Assembly (NCBI RefSeq): GCF_905475345.1
Contig: NC_066586.1
Span: forward strand, 5,605,900 to 5,669,899
Direction: 5' to 3'
DNA length: 64,000 bases
Source: Vespula vulgaris
Lineage: Eukaryota; Arthropoda; Insecta; Hymenoptera; Vespidae
The notes beneath the pieces were generated by a model. The model was not told where the DNA came from. It was given only the letters and a program-made list of their open reading frames with translations, and searched no databases. This document shows, in pieces, positions 48,195-59,179 of the stretch (positions within the stretch are counted from its first letter, which is position 1; every line of letters starts with the position of its first letter). The position numbers were made by a program, and so were the translations under genes.

Positions 48195-50678
48195 CTAAAA
48201 TTCTTTCTCATATAAACGGTTTTTACGATATCGGTACAGTGCTCTTTTAATAACATTCACTGTAAAATCTGCATCTTCCTTCGTAACGCACATCGGTGGT
48301 GTTATTCTTAAAACCTAAATTAAGGAAAAACATTAATAATACGTATATAGCCGTACAATCTAATACGTTAAAACTTACATTCGCAGATAATCCACCTTTC
48401 CCAACAAGTACACCCATATCTTTGATATCTTCGAATATGTCGCACATATGTTCCTCTTTGATATATTTTTTTGTTCTATTATTTTCTGCCAATTCTACAC
48501 CTATCATAAAACCCTTTCCTCGAACGTCGCACACGATATCCGGAAAATCGTGAGTCAAAGTACTTAATTGATGACACAAATAAGTCCCCGTAATTAAGGC
48601 ATTTTTTTGCATATCTTCGTTCTTAATCACCTAACAGTAGCAGCGAAAAAGAAATATATAATTACCATTGGTAAATGAAAGAAACGATACGAGAATTACT
48701 TATAATTATAGTTTAAACGCAGTAGCATACATCAAGTACCGCTGATCCTGCAGCACAAATAATTGGATTTCCAGAGTAGGTATTGAAATGAAGTGCTCTG
48801 TTCAAGCAACTAGCAATTTCAGCAGTAGTCGCAACAGCACCGAGAGGAATTCCATTAGCAATACCCTTTGCCATTGTTACTATGTCAGGTTGAATTCCAT
48901 GACCTTCGAAACCCCAAAAATGATCGCCTGTTCTACCAAAGCCAGTTTGTACTTCATCGGCTATACAAAGACCACCGTTTTCGTGAACGAGCTCATAAAC
49001 TTTCTTTAAGAATAACCGTGGATATTGTACAACGCCTCCGATACCCTAAAAATTAGTTTGAAAATCTTTGACCAAATTTACTTGATCCTTAATAAATTCT
49101 ACATTAGCTAGAAATATTTAAGAACATTCGATCTATCTACTTAGTATATGTACTTTGTAGATACTTTTAACATAATGATTTCACAGCATAGAAATTCTTA
49201 AAATATTGTTCGAACGTTAACTCCCACGTGTCATCGCGTCTTGCTGACAGGAGAAAGCGTACTGGAAAGACGTGACGACACGGGTATAATTTTCGGTAAG
49301 GTCATTGATCCGTCTCACCGAAGACCACGGTCTTTTCTTTTAACGAGTCTGGACTTACAGACTTATTTCTTTTAACGAACGGTCAGTTATTCATATTCTT
49401 ATTACAAAACTCGATCATTTAACAAGTATCGCGTGTATCAATATTTTTTTGTCAATTCTTTCTTTCTTTATCAATGGATTATGATTAATTGTATATATAT
49501 ATATATATATATATTTGTATAATGGTATTACTTGAATGCTTTCTGCGATAAAAGCAGCAACACCTCCTTTCTTTGGTAAACTGTATCGAAAAATATCTTC
49601 AAATTCCTCCAAATATTTTTGAAATAAGACACATTCGTCATTGCTACAGTTACACGTACCCTTTACACCCGCCACAGAACAATCTTTACATTTCGAATCG
49701 CAGGAAAGATATTTCCGTAAGCCTGGATTAAATACCTAAGGGAAAAAAATTCAAATCATTCGATCGATGTTCGAATTAAAAAACAGAGAAATTATTTATT
49801 TACGGACATGTATATGACCGGGTGGTTGAGGAATTGCATATTTCCACGTGCTTAAAGCGTTCGTTGCCGAAGTTTCACGAGTTCCACCGTGATAACAATT
49901 CTTCAATGAAAGAATATTCTGCTCGCCAGTATAAAGTCTTGCCATTAGAAATGCTAATTCGTTAGCTTCGGAGCCACTATTGACGAGATAGATAACTCCA
50001 AGCTTTTCCGGTAATTTGGCAGCTAATTTTTCTCTGTATTCGTATAAACGAGGATGCATGTAAAGCGCTGAGACATGACCAAGTTTGCTCGCTTGATCCG
50101 ATATCGCAGCTACGATTTTTCTAGTATAATTAAAAATGATATATGTATATATTTAAAAATATCGAGAATTTAAAAATATATATTTCGTAAATATAATATA
50201 CTGTACGAATAGTTAAGTCCCCATTATAAATATGTACAGGATGTAACCGATGAGTTGCAGGGATCTAAATAAGTAGATAATATTATATGAACGGAAATTG
50301 AAAGGTGTATTGAAATTGAACGAAATACGCCTATTGAAAAGTCGGAAACGCTTGCTCACGAAGTTATGATTTCAAGTTTTCCTGCAATGAGTAGAGAAAT
50401 TCAATCACGTTAAATCTCATGGGAGTTAAAAACCGTATTTTTTTTTTTTTTTTTTTTACATAATGAATACAGGTCAAAGGAAAATTAAGAAAGTCATGAG
50501 GGATTCAGAAAAAAAAGTTAGGCGATTTAACGCGATAATTTCTCCAGCCGTTGCAGGAATATTTCGAATCGTCTTAACTTCAGAAGCGAGCGTTTTCAAC
50601 TCTATGCTCATAGAATATTTTCTACTTAGATCCTTCGAAATTATTCCCGAAGTTTTTACGGACTGTTATAGCTATATG

Positions 50679-50733
<55 letters not shown>

Positions 50734-51636
50734 TTTGAAAACTGTTTAGTTAATAATTATGAATATAGAATCTGATTATACAAATGCTTACGGATGACAA
50801 TGGCCTATAGAAACGGTAACGATGCCACCGAACATATCTAAATAACGTTTACCATCATGACCCCATAGCCATTGATTCCGTCCTTCGTATAATAACAATG
50901 GCTTTTTATAATACATTTTTAAACTAGGTGATATGTTCGACTCGTGTGCTGCTTTTAAACTATCGTAACTTGGTCCCTTAATATTAAAAAGAAAAAAGAA
51001 AATAGTAACAAGTTATAATATTATATATGTGCATGATTTTTACAAATAAACATACATGTTTACAAATAGACAAATTACATACATACCGTATAAACGGATG
51101 GTGTATGTTGATAAGATGGCATTTCTATTTGTTTATCCGTGGTTAACATTCTAACATTTCTTCTATCAAATGCTTAAAAAAAAAACGATCAGTTATAAGC
51201 GAGTTTATCATATATTTTTATCACGATCAATACATTATATGCGGTTCACGAAGTTTTCAATATTTACATTTCTATCGGTTATCTGTGGGCAATTGGAAAT
51301 TCCCCATTTATTTAATCTCTACGTCTTATAAGAGTCAAGATAATTTCAGATATATAATACATTAACTTAGTTCTACATTATGAGTTTCTCTACATTGTCG
51401 TTCAATTTATTATTGAAACCGAGTTTTTATTTAATGAAATTTGGTTGTATTCCGTATTATATAAAAAAAAAATGGATATTATCTTCTAACTTTGATGAAA
51501 TAACTCGTGACAAAAAGAAAATAAAGTGACAAATATACTGCATAGAATGTGTTAATATATTTCATTTAAATAGATACTTACTTCTTCGAAACGTTGAATT
51601 AAAAATATAACGAATGTATTTGAAGTGTCGATTCAT
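48195..51636 (-). CDS. Agxt2: Alanine-glyoxylate aminotransferase 2-like, mitochondrial, complete, eight exons
   Basis: Exons (minus): 51582-51636, 51087-51172, 50792-50976, 49808-50120, 49532-49735, 48731-49045, 48379-48630 and 48195-48314. They join in frame to 509 aa (human AGXT2 is 514). It is a class III PLP-dependent aminotransferase. Residues 1-28 ([19 protein letters not shown]...) are Arg-rich and free of acidic residues, as expected for a mitochondrial presequence. Seen: NSGSEAN (156-162), YHG (185-187), the cofactor aspartate in [12 protein letters not shown] (D311), the Schiff-base lysine in [10 protein letters not shown] (K341), NTYSGNP (T370) and [10 protein letters not shown]. 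Exon 5 encodes a Cys-rich insert (SCDSKCKDC...CNCSNDEC) that corresponds to the CRDS..CSC segment of the mammalian enzyme. The family transaminates glyoxylate, beta-aminoisobutyrate or methylated arginines. The exon 4 donor is unusual (gtccgt; see findings). All other introns are ordinary GT-AG. Confidence 0.95.
49215..49375. other. GC-richer block inside AGXT2 intron 5
   Basis: This is an island in an otherwise AT-rich 486-bp intron, the longest but one in the gene. It contains CCCACGTGTC (E-box), two copies of TTTCTTTTAACGA (about 49332 and 49365) and between them the hairpin AGTCTG-GACTTA-CAGACT. On the plus strand an exon-like unit (acceptor ttgctgacag, donor gtaagg near 49295) is visible but has an in-frame stop. 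It is probably an intronic regulatory block. Confidence 0.35.
50677..50728. repeat. (TA)n microsatellite in AGXT2 intron 3
   Basis: A TA-rich run near the middle of the intron between exons 3 and 4; it does not disturb the splice sites. Confidence 0.9.
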
Positions 51637-52700
51637 ATTGTAATATATGATTTAATGTGATACGTTGTAAAAATTCGAGAAATTGTGAGAAGAATTAATT
51701 AGATATATTAAAATGTTCGTTGTTTTAAAGTACACAAAGTGAACGTGCCAAGAAGTGTTAATAAGAACTAGTGAACCGTTTTAAAGACAAATTAATACTG
51801 AAGTAAGAGAATTTCAATGATACCCCTTCACGATTTATAAATTAAAAATATATCTTATAAGCATAAGCACACGGAGAATTTAACGCACAAGAAGTCACAT
51901 GAAATCATTATCCTTACATCGATTCACCTCATACTATATATAATGTATACAAAACTGTTTACATGCACGTACGAAATGCGAATGAAATTAATGCTAGATG
52001 ACCCATCACAGGAAGTCAATAATGCAATGCTTTTAAATATCGAATGAGTTACTACTCATCGTTTATATTTAAAAATATTTTCAAGACGATAAACCAACAG
52101 TTGATAGGAAAAAGATACAAAGAAAAATGATCGATAAATCTTAATAGCTATGTATATACATTATACGAGAAACTCGAAATGACTAGAAAAAGTAGAAAAT
52201 GTGTCGTTACAAAAGCAGGTCAAGCTTTAGAGTGCTTTCATCTTCAGATAGAAAGGGCAAGAAGAAAGGATTTAAAGGTCAGCTACCTCTCGGCCCACGT
52301 GCCACGATATTTGACATTCGATGCAGATGACATAGAGATTCTTCAAGGCCAAATGTTCGTTAAGTCGCATCTAGCTTTCTCTAGCTCATCTTCTTATCCA
52401 TTTCGAACTTACCTCATGATAGTAACGTGACACGTGTGTATTTCTAATACATAATACATACACAAAAGATATAACACGCTGGTTATATACTTAGAAATTC
52501 TATAATTGTAACACACCCTCGTTTACATTTCGTGAATAATTCAATAATACATTTAAATAATGCTTAACTTGTCTAAAAAAGAAAAAGGAATTTATTTCTG
52601 CGGTTACTTTCGAGTCGATGTTAGAAGGGTTTCGGTACGTCGATAAAAAAATAAAAAAAAATGAAAAGGAAAGAAAAAAGAAAAGAAAGAAACCAAGTGA
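51637..52700 (-). promoter_or_regulatory. AGXT2 upstream region with a candidate 5' UTR donor
   Basis: The AGXT2 ATG has no acceptor close upstream, so transcription may begin just above 51636. A perfect minus-strand donor (CATGAG then gtaagttcg, exon edge at 52413) could end an alternative 5' untranslated exon. On the plus strand an 83-codon open frame (52179-52430) shows no family resemblance, and I do not call it a gene. Confidence 0.3.
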
Positions 52701-52819
52701 TTCTTTGTGCAAGAAAAAGAAAGAGAAAGAGAAGAAGAGTCACGCCTCTTCTCCTTTCCATTTGCCATTTCGGTTTCGATGCGATCAGCGAGTCGTTTCT
52801 AAGGTCGTCGCTTGGCTTG

Positions 52820-53150
52820 GCATAGCTTAAAACAAGTCTTGTTGAGATTGGTCAAGGTACGACATCGCGCTCTAGACTCGCTCTCGCTCCCCTTCCACTT
52901 CCAACCCTCTTCTCTTTCGGGTTCGAGAGCGGCCAACTCCTAGCTGGTTCTTCTCTCAAACGAGTGCGCGCGCGCGGGCACGCGCTCACACGCTCACGTC
53001 ATCTCTCTACATCCTTCTTCTCCCTAACCCCTTGCTCTTTCCTCTTTCGGCGCGCGTTGGCAATCTCTCCTCTTGTAGCCCGGAACGCACGAGAGAACCT
53101 TGCCAAACCTTTGAGCCATTGAAAAAATTTCCTTCGTGCCACGTTGTACT
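52820..53150. promoter_or_regulatory. GC-rich CpG-bearing island between AGXT2 and Kr-h1
   Basis: The block stands out against AT-rich flanks. It holds GCGCGCGCGC at about 52967, CT-rich pyrimidine stretches and scattered CpGs. No exon is recognisable. It may be a distal promoter of either neighbouring gene. Confidence 0.3.
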
Positions 53151-53159
53151 CGACGTATA

Positions 53160-54613
53160 TATGATATATGTGTGTGTATGTGTGCGTACGCACGTCTTTA
53201 TATATACATATTATACCGTAAAATTTTATTAAGTAAAATAGATTTAATAGAAACATTTTTTGTTAATAAATTTAATTGAAATTATTTATAAAAGATTGTA
53301 TTTTTTATAAACACAAAATGTAAATATTCCAGCGTAAATCATATAGAAATATTGATGCGAATTTATTAAAACAACGATGTAAAAATAAGAAATACGAAAT
53401 TTCGTTACAACAAAGAGATCGAATCAAACGCATTAGACGTTTATCGACCTCAGGACCACATGACGTGTCAGGATACTACGCACAAACCTTGTCAATGTGC
53501 GCCACTCCTGCCGAATATTTCTACGCGTGTACGCAGGGTCGAATCAAGGACTCCCGGAACCACCGGCCAATTGGATGATTTCATCAAATTTAATAATGCT
53601 AGGGATAACAGATAGAAGCTTGGAAAACATGTTATTTTCAAAGTTGAGATAACTTGAAGAATTAACCTACTCGTTCTCTCTTTACAAATACGCTTCGATC
53701 GAATACTGGATTCTCCGGACACGTGTCTGTCCTGTTTAACGAATAATCATCCAACTACAACTCTTCGTTCTATCTACATTTAGATTGAGTCACAAAAATA
53801 TTCGAATATTCTTTTTAATCGAATTACTTCTTTTTTTGGATTACAAATATAATTATTCAAATTACGATTACAACAAAAAAGTAATTCCTTGCGGTAACTT
53901 TTTAATATTATTTATTATAGCATAAACGTTATTATAGCAAAATCTGATTGTCTTGCTTTCTGTAAATATTCAAAGATCTATGAAATCGTTATTATATAAT
54001 GTACACTATCATATCGTAAAAGACGACGTAACTACTACGATAGTAAAAATTTTTCAAAATTACGAAAGTTATATTATAATTGCGAAGTTATTAGTATATT
54101 CCTACTTTTTCAATACCTATGCAAAAATTCAAAGTTTTCTTTCTTTTACTCGATTTAGAAAAAGTTATTTAATTTCAAAAAGCATCAGCATATTTCTATA
54201 GCTTCACTATATATATGTATGTATCTATCTACGCATATACGTTCGCAGTAGTGTCTAAAGATCAATCGAGGCCACCCTTAAAAAATATTTTTCAAATTAT
54301 TCTCATGAGACGATGTAAGAAAAGCATCGAACCGCGTAAAAAGACGTCTCGAAATAAATAAATGAAAAAAAAAATTGTTGAATTTTATAAATGTGCGCGT
54401 GTATTTTTTCTTTTCTTTTTTTTTTGTACTTTCTAAAAGTACTCAATTTAGGATGTCGTAGGCGTGTCCGGAGGATAACCCAACCGTCACCGTACACGTA
54501 TACGTATATATCCTTTTGGAGCGTGGCATTATCGGTAGGCAGGGGCGTACACAAGCTCTTCGTCGTTACTAACATATATGAATAAAGATATAAATGTGTT
54601 TGTGTATATATAT

Positions 54614-54656
<43 letters not shown>

Positions 54657-54660
54657 GCAT
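53160..54660. other. Intergenic, no supported feature
   Basis: AT-rich sequence with short unrecognisable open frames. A somewhat GC-richer segment at 53455-53730 is open on the minus strand but lacks a good start and any family resemblance. A TA run lies at 54605-54653. Confidence 0.4.
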
Positions 54661-54900
54661 ATATATATACGTAGTTCGTAGGTATAGGTGGCACGAGCGA
54701 CGGCACAGATCGGCGTCACCCGCACGCGGCGACCAATGCCCTGACTCTGAGGCAGTCGTCGGGGTTTCCAGACGCTACACGTGCACTACGCGCACTAGGT
54801 CATTGCTCCTCTCTCGTTTGAAAGCAACATCGGTTACACCGGCACTTGTCCGAGGCTCACTCGACCAGACCGAGGGAAGGAAATTTGGCTATAATCTTCG
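54660..54900. other. GC-rich island upstream of Kr-h1
   Basis: About 240 bp of unique, CpG-rich sequence (CACCCGCACGCGGCGACCAA...), including a CCAAT box at about 54734 and an E-box CACGTG at about 54778. It lies directly to the right of a TA microsatellite. The plus frame is open but unrecognisable. It could be a distal Kr-h1 first exon or promoter, or an enhancer. Confidence 0.35.
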
Positions 54901-55707
54901 AAACGAAATAATAATTGCTAAAAAATAAATTAAAAAAATATATTTATATTATATCATATATATGTGTAATATTTACTCATTTCATTGTTTGAGAATGAGA
55001 AAGAGAAAGAGATGCTTATATATTTGTTTTTTCCCTAATATGATGTATAAATATATTATGTTTATATAATACTATATCAAATATTAATATATATGTATGT
55101 ATGTATGTATATGTATAAATTATTTTATATATAGATACACGTTTGAATAATTTCGATTAAATTCACAACGATCTTTGTTCCCTCGTTTCTTTCTCCCCTT
55201 AAGATCCTTGTCCTTTTAATTTTGTCTTCTACACGTTGGCCACGTATAACAATCTCACGAGTCTTTGACCTCCCCTTTCGAAAGATCGACTAATAAAATT
55301 CTCTCGCGTTTTATTATTAGAAGCTGAAACGAAAGTTACCTCATATAAAAAAGGAATGACGAAATATAAGGTAGGTCCAGACGCAGTCTCATGCAGGTTA
55401 CGAGTACGCCTTGAATTTTATCTGAAGGCAAAGAAATACTAATTTTTATTTTTTTCGAAAAGAAGGTAGAGAGAATCTTGAAACACGACCATAATGAAAG
55501 ATATCTTTTATTTATGGGTGTCCTAGAACAATGCGATATTTTTCTGCTCCGACGATCATAATAATCGTCATTGCGTCGTAATTACATCTTCTCCCTAACA
55601 CGTGTTATTGACACTTCGAGTATATCGATTATATTCGATCCGAAATATTAATACGTACATTTGCCTAAGTAATCAATCTTGCATAAATTGATATATGTAT
55701 ATATATT

Positions 55708-55741
<34 letters not shown>

Positions 55742-57030
55742 TTATGTTCCTATTTATTTCATAACTTTTCCTAGATCAAAATAAACCAAGAGAACCTGCC
55801 AAAATTAAGATTTCGCAGAAAATTAAGCAAATATTATCCAACGCAATAAACAATACTATAGTAACGATTTACGTAATTTTGTAGTTTAATATAATATAAT
55901 AGAATTGCATGCATATGTATGCTCGTGATCGACCATCAATGTATGTTGAAGAACTTGTAATTTTACAAATGTCACAAAAAAAAACTCGTATAAAAATATT
56001 TTAAATAGTCGTCAAAATTAAATTCCGATTTCTAGTAATTCCTATAAGATTGAAACTGTGAAGAAAAAATAGACTGGATGTGTTTGTGCACGATACGTTT
56101 ACGAGAAAAAATGTATTTCTTAAGGAGAATATCCGTTGATATCCGTTTCAAGCTCGAAAAGGAATCAACGAATGCAAGGGAGTGTAACGACCGAAAATGG
56201 GGGAAGAAAGGCACGCGCTCGTGTAAATAGCGGAGAAAGCGAACGTACATACACACGACCTCGTTTCTATCGGACGGTATCATCATAGGCCATGGAAAAA
56301 AAGAATGAACGAAGAGGATATGATGAGTGTAACCGATGATGCGATCGTAGGATCATGTGCATAGTGCAACGACTAGAAAGAAGATAGTTGATTCATGCAT
56401 TGCAAAATTCTTTCGTTCGTGTAAAAGATATTAATACTTTCACAATAAAATGACATTATTGTTGCCCTGTTACTCTCTTTCTCGAGTATTGATATTTAAT
56501 TCGATCAAACGCAAATTTTCGTCATTGTTTTTCGATAAGAAAGATAAAAAATTTTAAAAATACAAATCAAATCATTGAAAGATCATCTCGATATATCTCG
56601 ATGCGATAGAAATATTATATTTGAGTATACTAGAAAATGTAACAGGAGAGAAACAAAGCGAGGTGATCTTTGTTCGGAAGGGTAGGCAGGAAAGGAAGAT
56701 ATCGATCGGTCGTCCCGGTTGTAGCGATGTAATAAGACGATTATAGTAGTCGTTTAGGAAGGAGAATGAGATAAATAAAAAAAATTGTTTTTCTTCTTTC
56801 GACGTTCTTTTTTTTTGCTTCAAAAAATCCGTCCTTCGTTCTTCCTACTTCTTCATTTTCCTTTTTTCTTACGTTTTAAATATTCTTGCGAACGAATATA
56901 AACAAAAAATATACGATCTAACGTAGATTCTAATAACGATTCCGAAAGAAAATTACGTTAAATATACATATTTTTTTTCCAAAGATATATGATGGAAGAA
57001 TCTAATCGTTTTTTCGTTCATGATTCGATG
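54900..57030. other. AT-rich upstream region of Kr-h1
   Basis: No exon is recognisable. Small tandem repeats such as (TGTA)n at 55710-55742 are present, and open frames are short. Confidence 0.4.
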
Positions 57031-57039
57031 ATCCATATG

Positions 57040-57780
57040 TGACGAAGCGTGAGTAAGTATATGTTGTTGCGTATGCACGTTCCTCGACACATACACAGGA
57101 GTAGTAGTACACATACATGTACACGTGCTACACTGATAGCGCTCGTCCTTGTCGCATGTAGAGATGGTCTTCGTCGGTCGAACTCGCACGCGCCGAGCCT
57201 TGGTAGAAACCACGACGACTGCCTCCACGTGCTGCACGAAGCACTTTATCCGCCCTAAATTATAGGTCGTCGCCGTTGGCAGAGCGTTGGGGCCGAGACG
57301 GTGGGACCAAGGGGTGAAGAGAAGAGGGTCGGGGCTGAGAAGGGTGTTGCTACGATTTTGGAGGGGATTGAAAGGGGAAGAGAGGGGATACACAGCGGGC
57401 CACACGAGCGTGCGCTCTTCGGCCATGATCGATGATTTCCGTAGCTCTTCGGTTCGGCCAGGAGGTAAACATTACACAGTACGATTGGCCATCCCGCGAG
57501 GCGGGTCCTTCAGTTTTCGTAGTATCAACTTTTTCGTCTCGGTCCAACGCGAGCGGCCGAAAAGCAACGGTGTAATGAAAGAAAATACGTGCGCCTAGTT
57601 TTCGAATCAGTTAAGTGAATTCTATCGTTCACTTTATTTTATTTTTTATATCGAGTGTTCGATTACGCGCACGTTTAATCGGCCTTGGAAATCGAGAGAT
57701 GTCGAGGAAGGCGGAAGTGAAATTTTGAGACGCACGAGAAAGAGAGGACGCGAGAAGAGAAAACGTACGAGAAGCCTTTG
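57040..57780 (+). promoter_or_regulatory. Kr-h1: Kr-h1 promoter and 5' untranslated exon (donor at 57780/57781)
   Basis: This GC-rich island ends in a strong plus-strand donor, GAAGCCTTTG then gtaagt at 57781. The matching acceptor (catctcttccgcag) is at 59154, 25 bp before the Kr-h1 ATG, so the exon ending at 57780 is a 5' UTR exon. No clear TATA box is visible. Arthropod initiator-like TCAGT occurs near 57512 and at 57607-57611, so the start site is uncertain. The juvenile-hormone-type element at 57219-57231 lies about 550 bp before the donor. Confidence 0.65.
57201..57231 (+). promoter_or_regulatory. Juvenile-hormone response element-like composite site, copy 1
   Basis: GGTAGAAACCAC, five bases, then CTGCCTCCACGTG (57219-57231). 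The right part carries the E-box CACGTG preceded by CTC. This is the core described for the Kr-h1 juvenile-hormone response element, which binds the Met/Taiman (SRC) bHLH-PAS complex. The left half-site has no assigned factor that I know of. Position and motif come from the sequence; hormone response is inferred from the family. Confidence 0.6.
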
Positions 57781-58364
57781 GTAAGTCATGTTCAACCGTC
57801 TCTTCGTTTCTTTTTCTCCTTTTTTTTTTCTATTTCTCCTTTTTTCATTTTTTTACTCCCTCAAAAAAATTCTGTCATCGTTCACTATTCAAAAACTACA
57901 TTCTCCGCAACCCTTTCCTCGATCCAAGCGTCATTAATGTATCATCTTTCGTCTAACGTTCTTAATTAAACGTTTTTAATATCTTAACATCCTCACGAAT
58001 TTATGTGCACGAATATATTAAATGTTTGAGAAAGTTAACCCGTCTATTCCCGTCGCTTCTGTTCGCATGCACTTTCTTTATTTTTTCATAAAATTGAAAT
58101 ATTTTGATATTATACAAATTTTCGAAAGATTTTATATCATGAACTAATCGGTTGGAGTGATAAAAAAAGAGCATCGAATATCGACGAGTCGAAGAAATTC
58201 GAACGATTCAGCTTACGTGTTCCGCAATATACGTAACTATGAAAAAAAGAGCAAAAGAGCAAAAAAAGAGACGTTTTCGATGGAAGAAGGGTAGAAAAGA
58301 AGGGAGAGAACGGCGGACGCAGAGGATGGCGCAGTCGAGATAATTCGGCCCTGTCCGTGAACTT

Positions 58365-58365
<1 letters not shown>

Positions 58366-58429
<64 letters not shown>

Positions 58430-58461
58430 GGAGAGAGAGAGAGAAAGAGAGAAAGAGAGAG
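58366..58461. repeat. (GA)n microsatellite in the Kr-h1 5' intron
   Basis: A 95-bp GA tract with a few interruptions toward its right end. It lies between the two JHRE-like sites and could bind GAGA-type factors, although tracts like this are common across the window. Confidence 0.95.
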
Positions 58462-58683
58462 CATGATGTACCTTGCTTATTTGTCGCCCGATCGATACAA
58501 TTTTTGTCCGCGGTCCTTTTTAGCGTCTGGTTAGAAAGATACTAGTAGCATGAGAGATACGTTAGCATAAATCTTCAATACGACTCTTAGTTGTGTCGTA
58601 TATAGTACTCGTGATGTAACCCGACGTCCTTACTGCGCGGCAAGTTGCACGAGGTCGGTGATCGCTATAAGAAAATGTGAGTA

Positions 58684-58716
58684 CACGTGGAGGCAGCAGC
58701 GAGTGGTTTCTACCGG
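58684..58716 (-). promoter_or_regulatory. Juvenile-hormone response element-like composite site, copy 2 (inverted)
   Basis: On the minus strand this reads GGTAGAAACCAC, six bases, then CTGCCTCCACGTG (58696-58684). It is identical to copy 1 in both parts and differs only in the spacer. A nearby GCGCCG upstream of the left half-site is also shared. It sits in the intron between the 5' UTR exon and the coding exon, about 490 bp before the Kr-h1 start codon. Confidence 0.6.
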
Positions 58717-59179
58717 CGGCGCGGACTGCACCGCCGCCGACCATGCCTGCTGCCTCCCACCGTACTAAAAACGACGCGCGCGTGTAAAGCCAAGTATAAA
58801 CGACTTCTCCTCGCCTATCATTCTCTTCTCTCGTGTACGTTCATTCTCTTCTCAGCTTGTCCTCTAACTCTTCCTTTCTTTTGTTTATTTTTTTCCTTCT
58901 TCTTCTTCGATCTATCCTTTTGAAATCGAATCATTTTAATCGATGAAATAATAGAAATATAACAATTGCGATTTGGAGGAATTCTCCGTTTCGGAGTTTC
59001 AACTTTTTTTTTTTTATTTCGTATTTAGAAACGAACGTATTTTTTTTTTCTTTTTTTTCTCCTTTTCTTTTCTTTTCCTTTTTAAACGGGCATTCAAGGA
59101 AGATTCTCTTTGATCTCGAGTCGAATAAATCGAATTGTTCCATCTCTTCCGCAGGCCGCGCACACGGTAGTAACCTACG

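Noticed and set aside
53520..53560. AGGGTCGAATCAAGGACTCC, resembling a tRNA B box
   Set aside because: No matching A box, acceptor stem or anticodon arm around it. I found no tRNA in the window.
53492..53722. 77-codon minus-strand open frame in a GC-richer segment
   Set aside because: Begins with GTG, not ATG, and shows no recognisable domain; there is no splice context.
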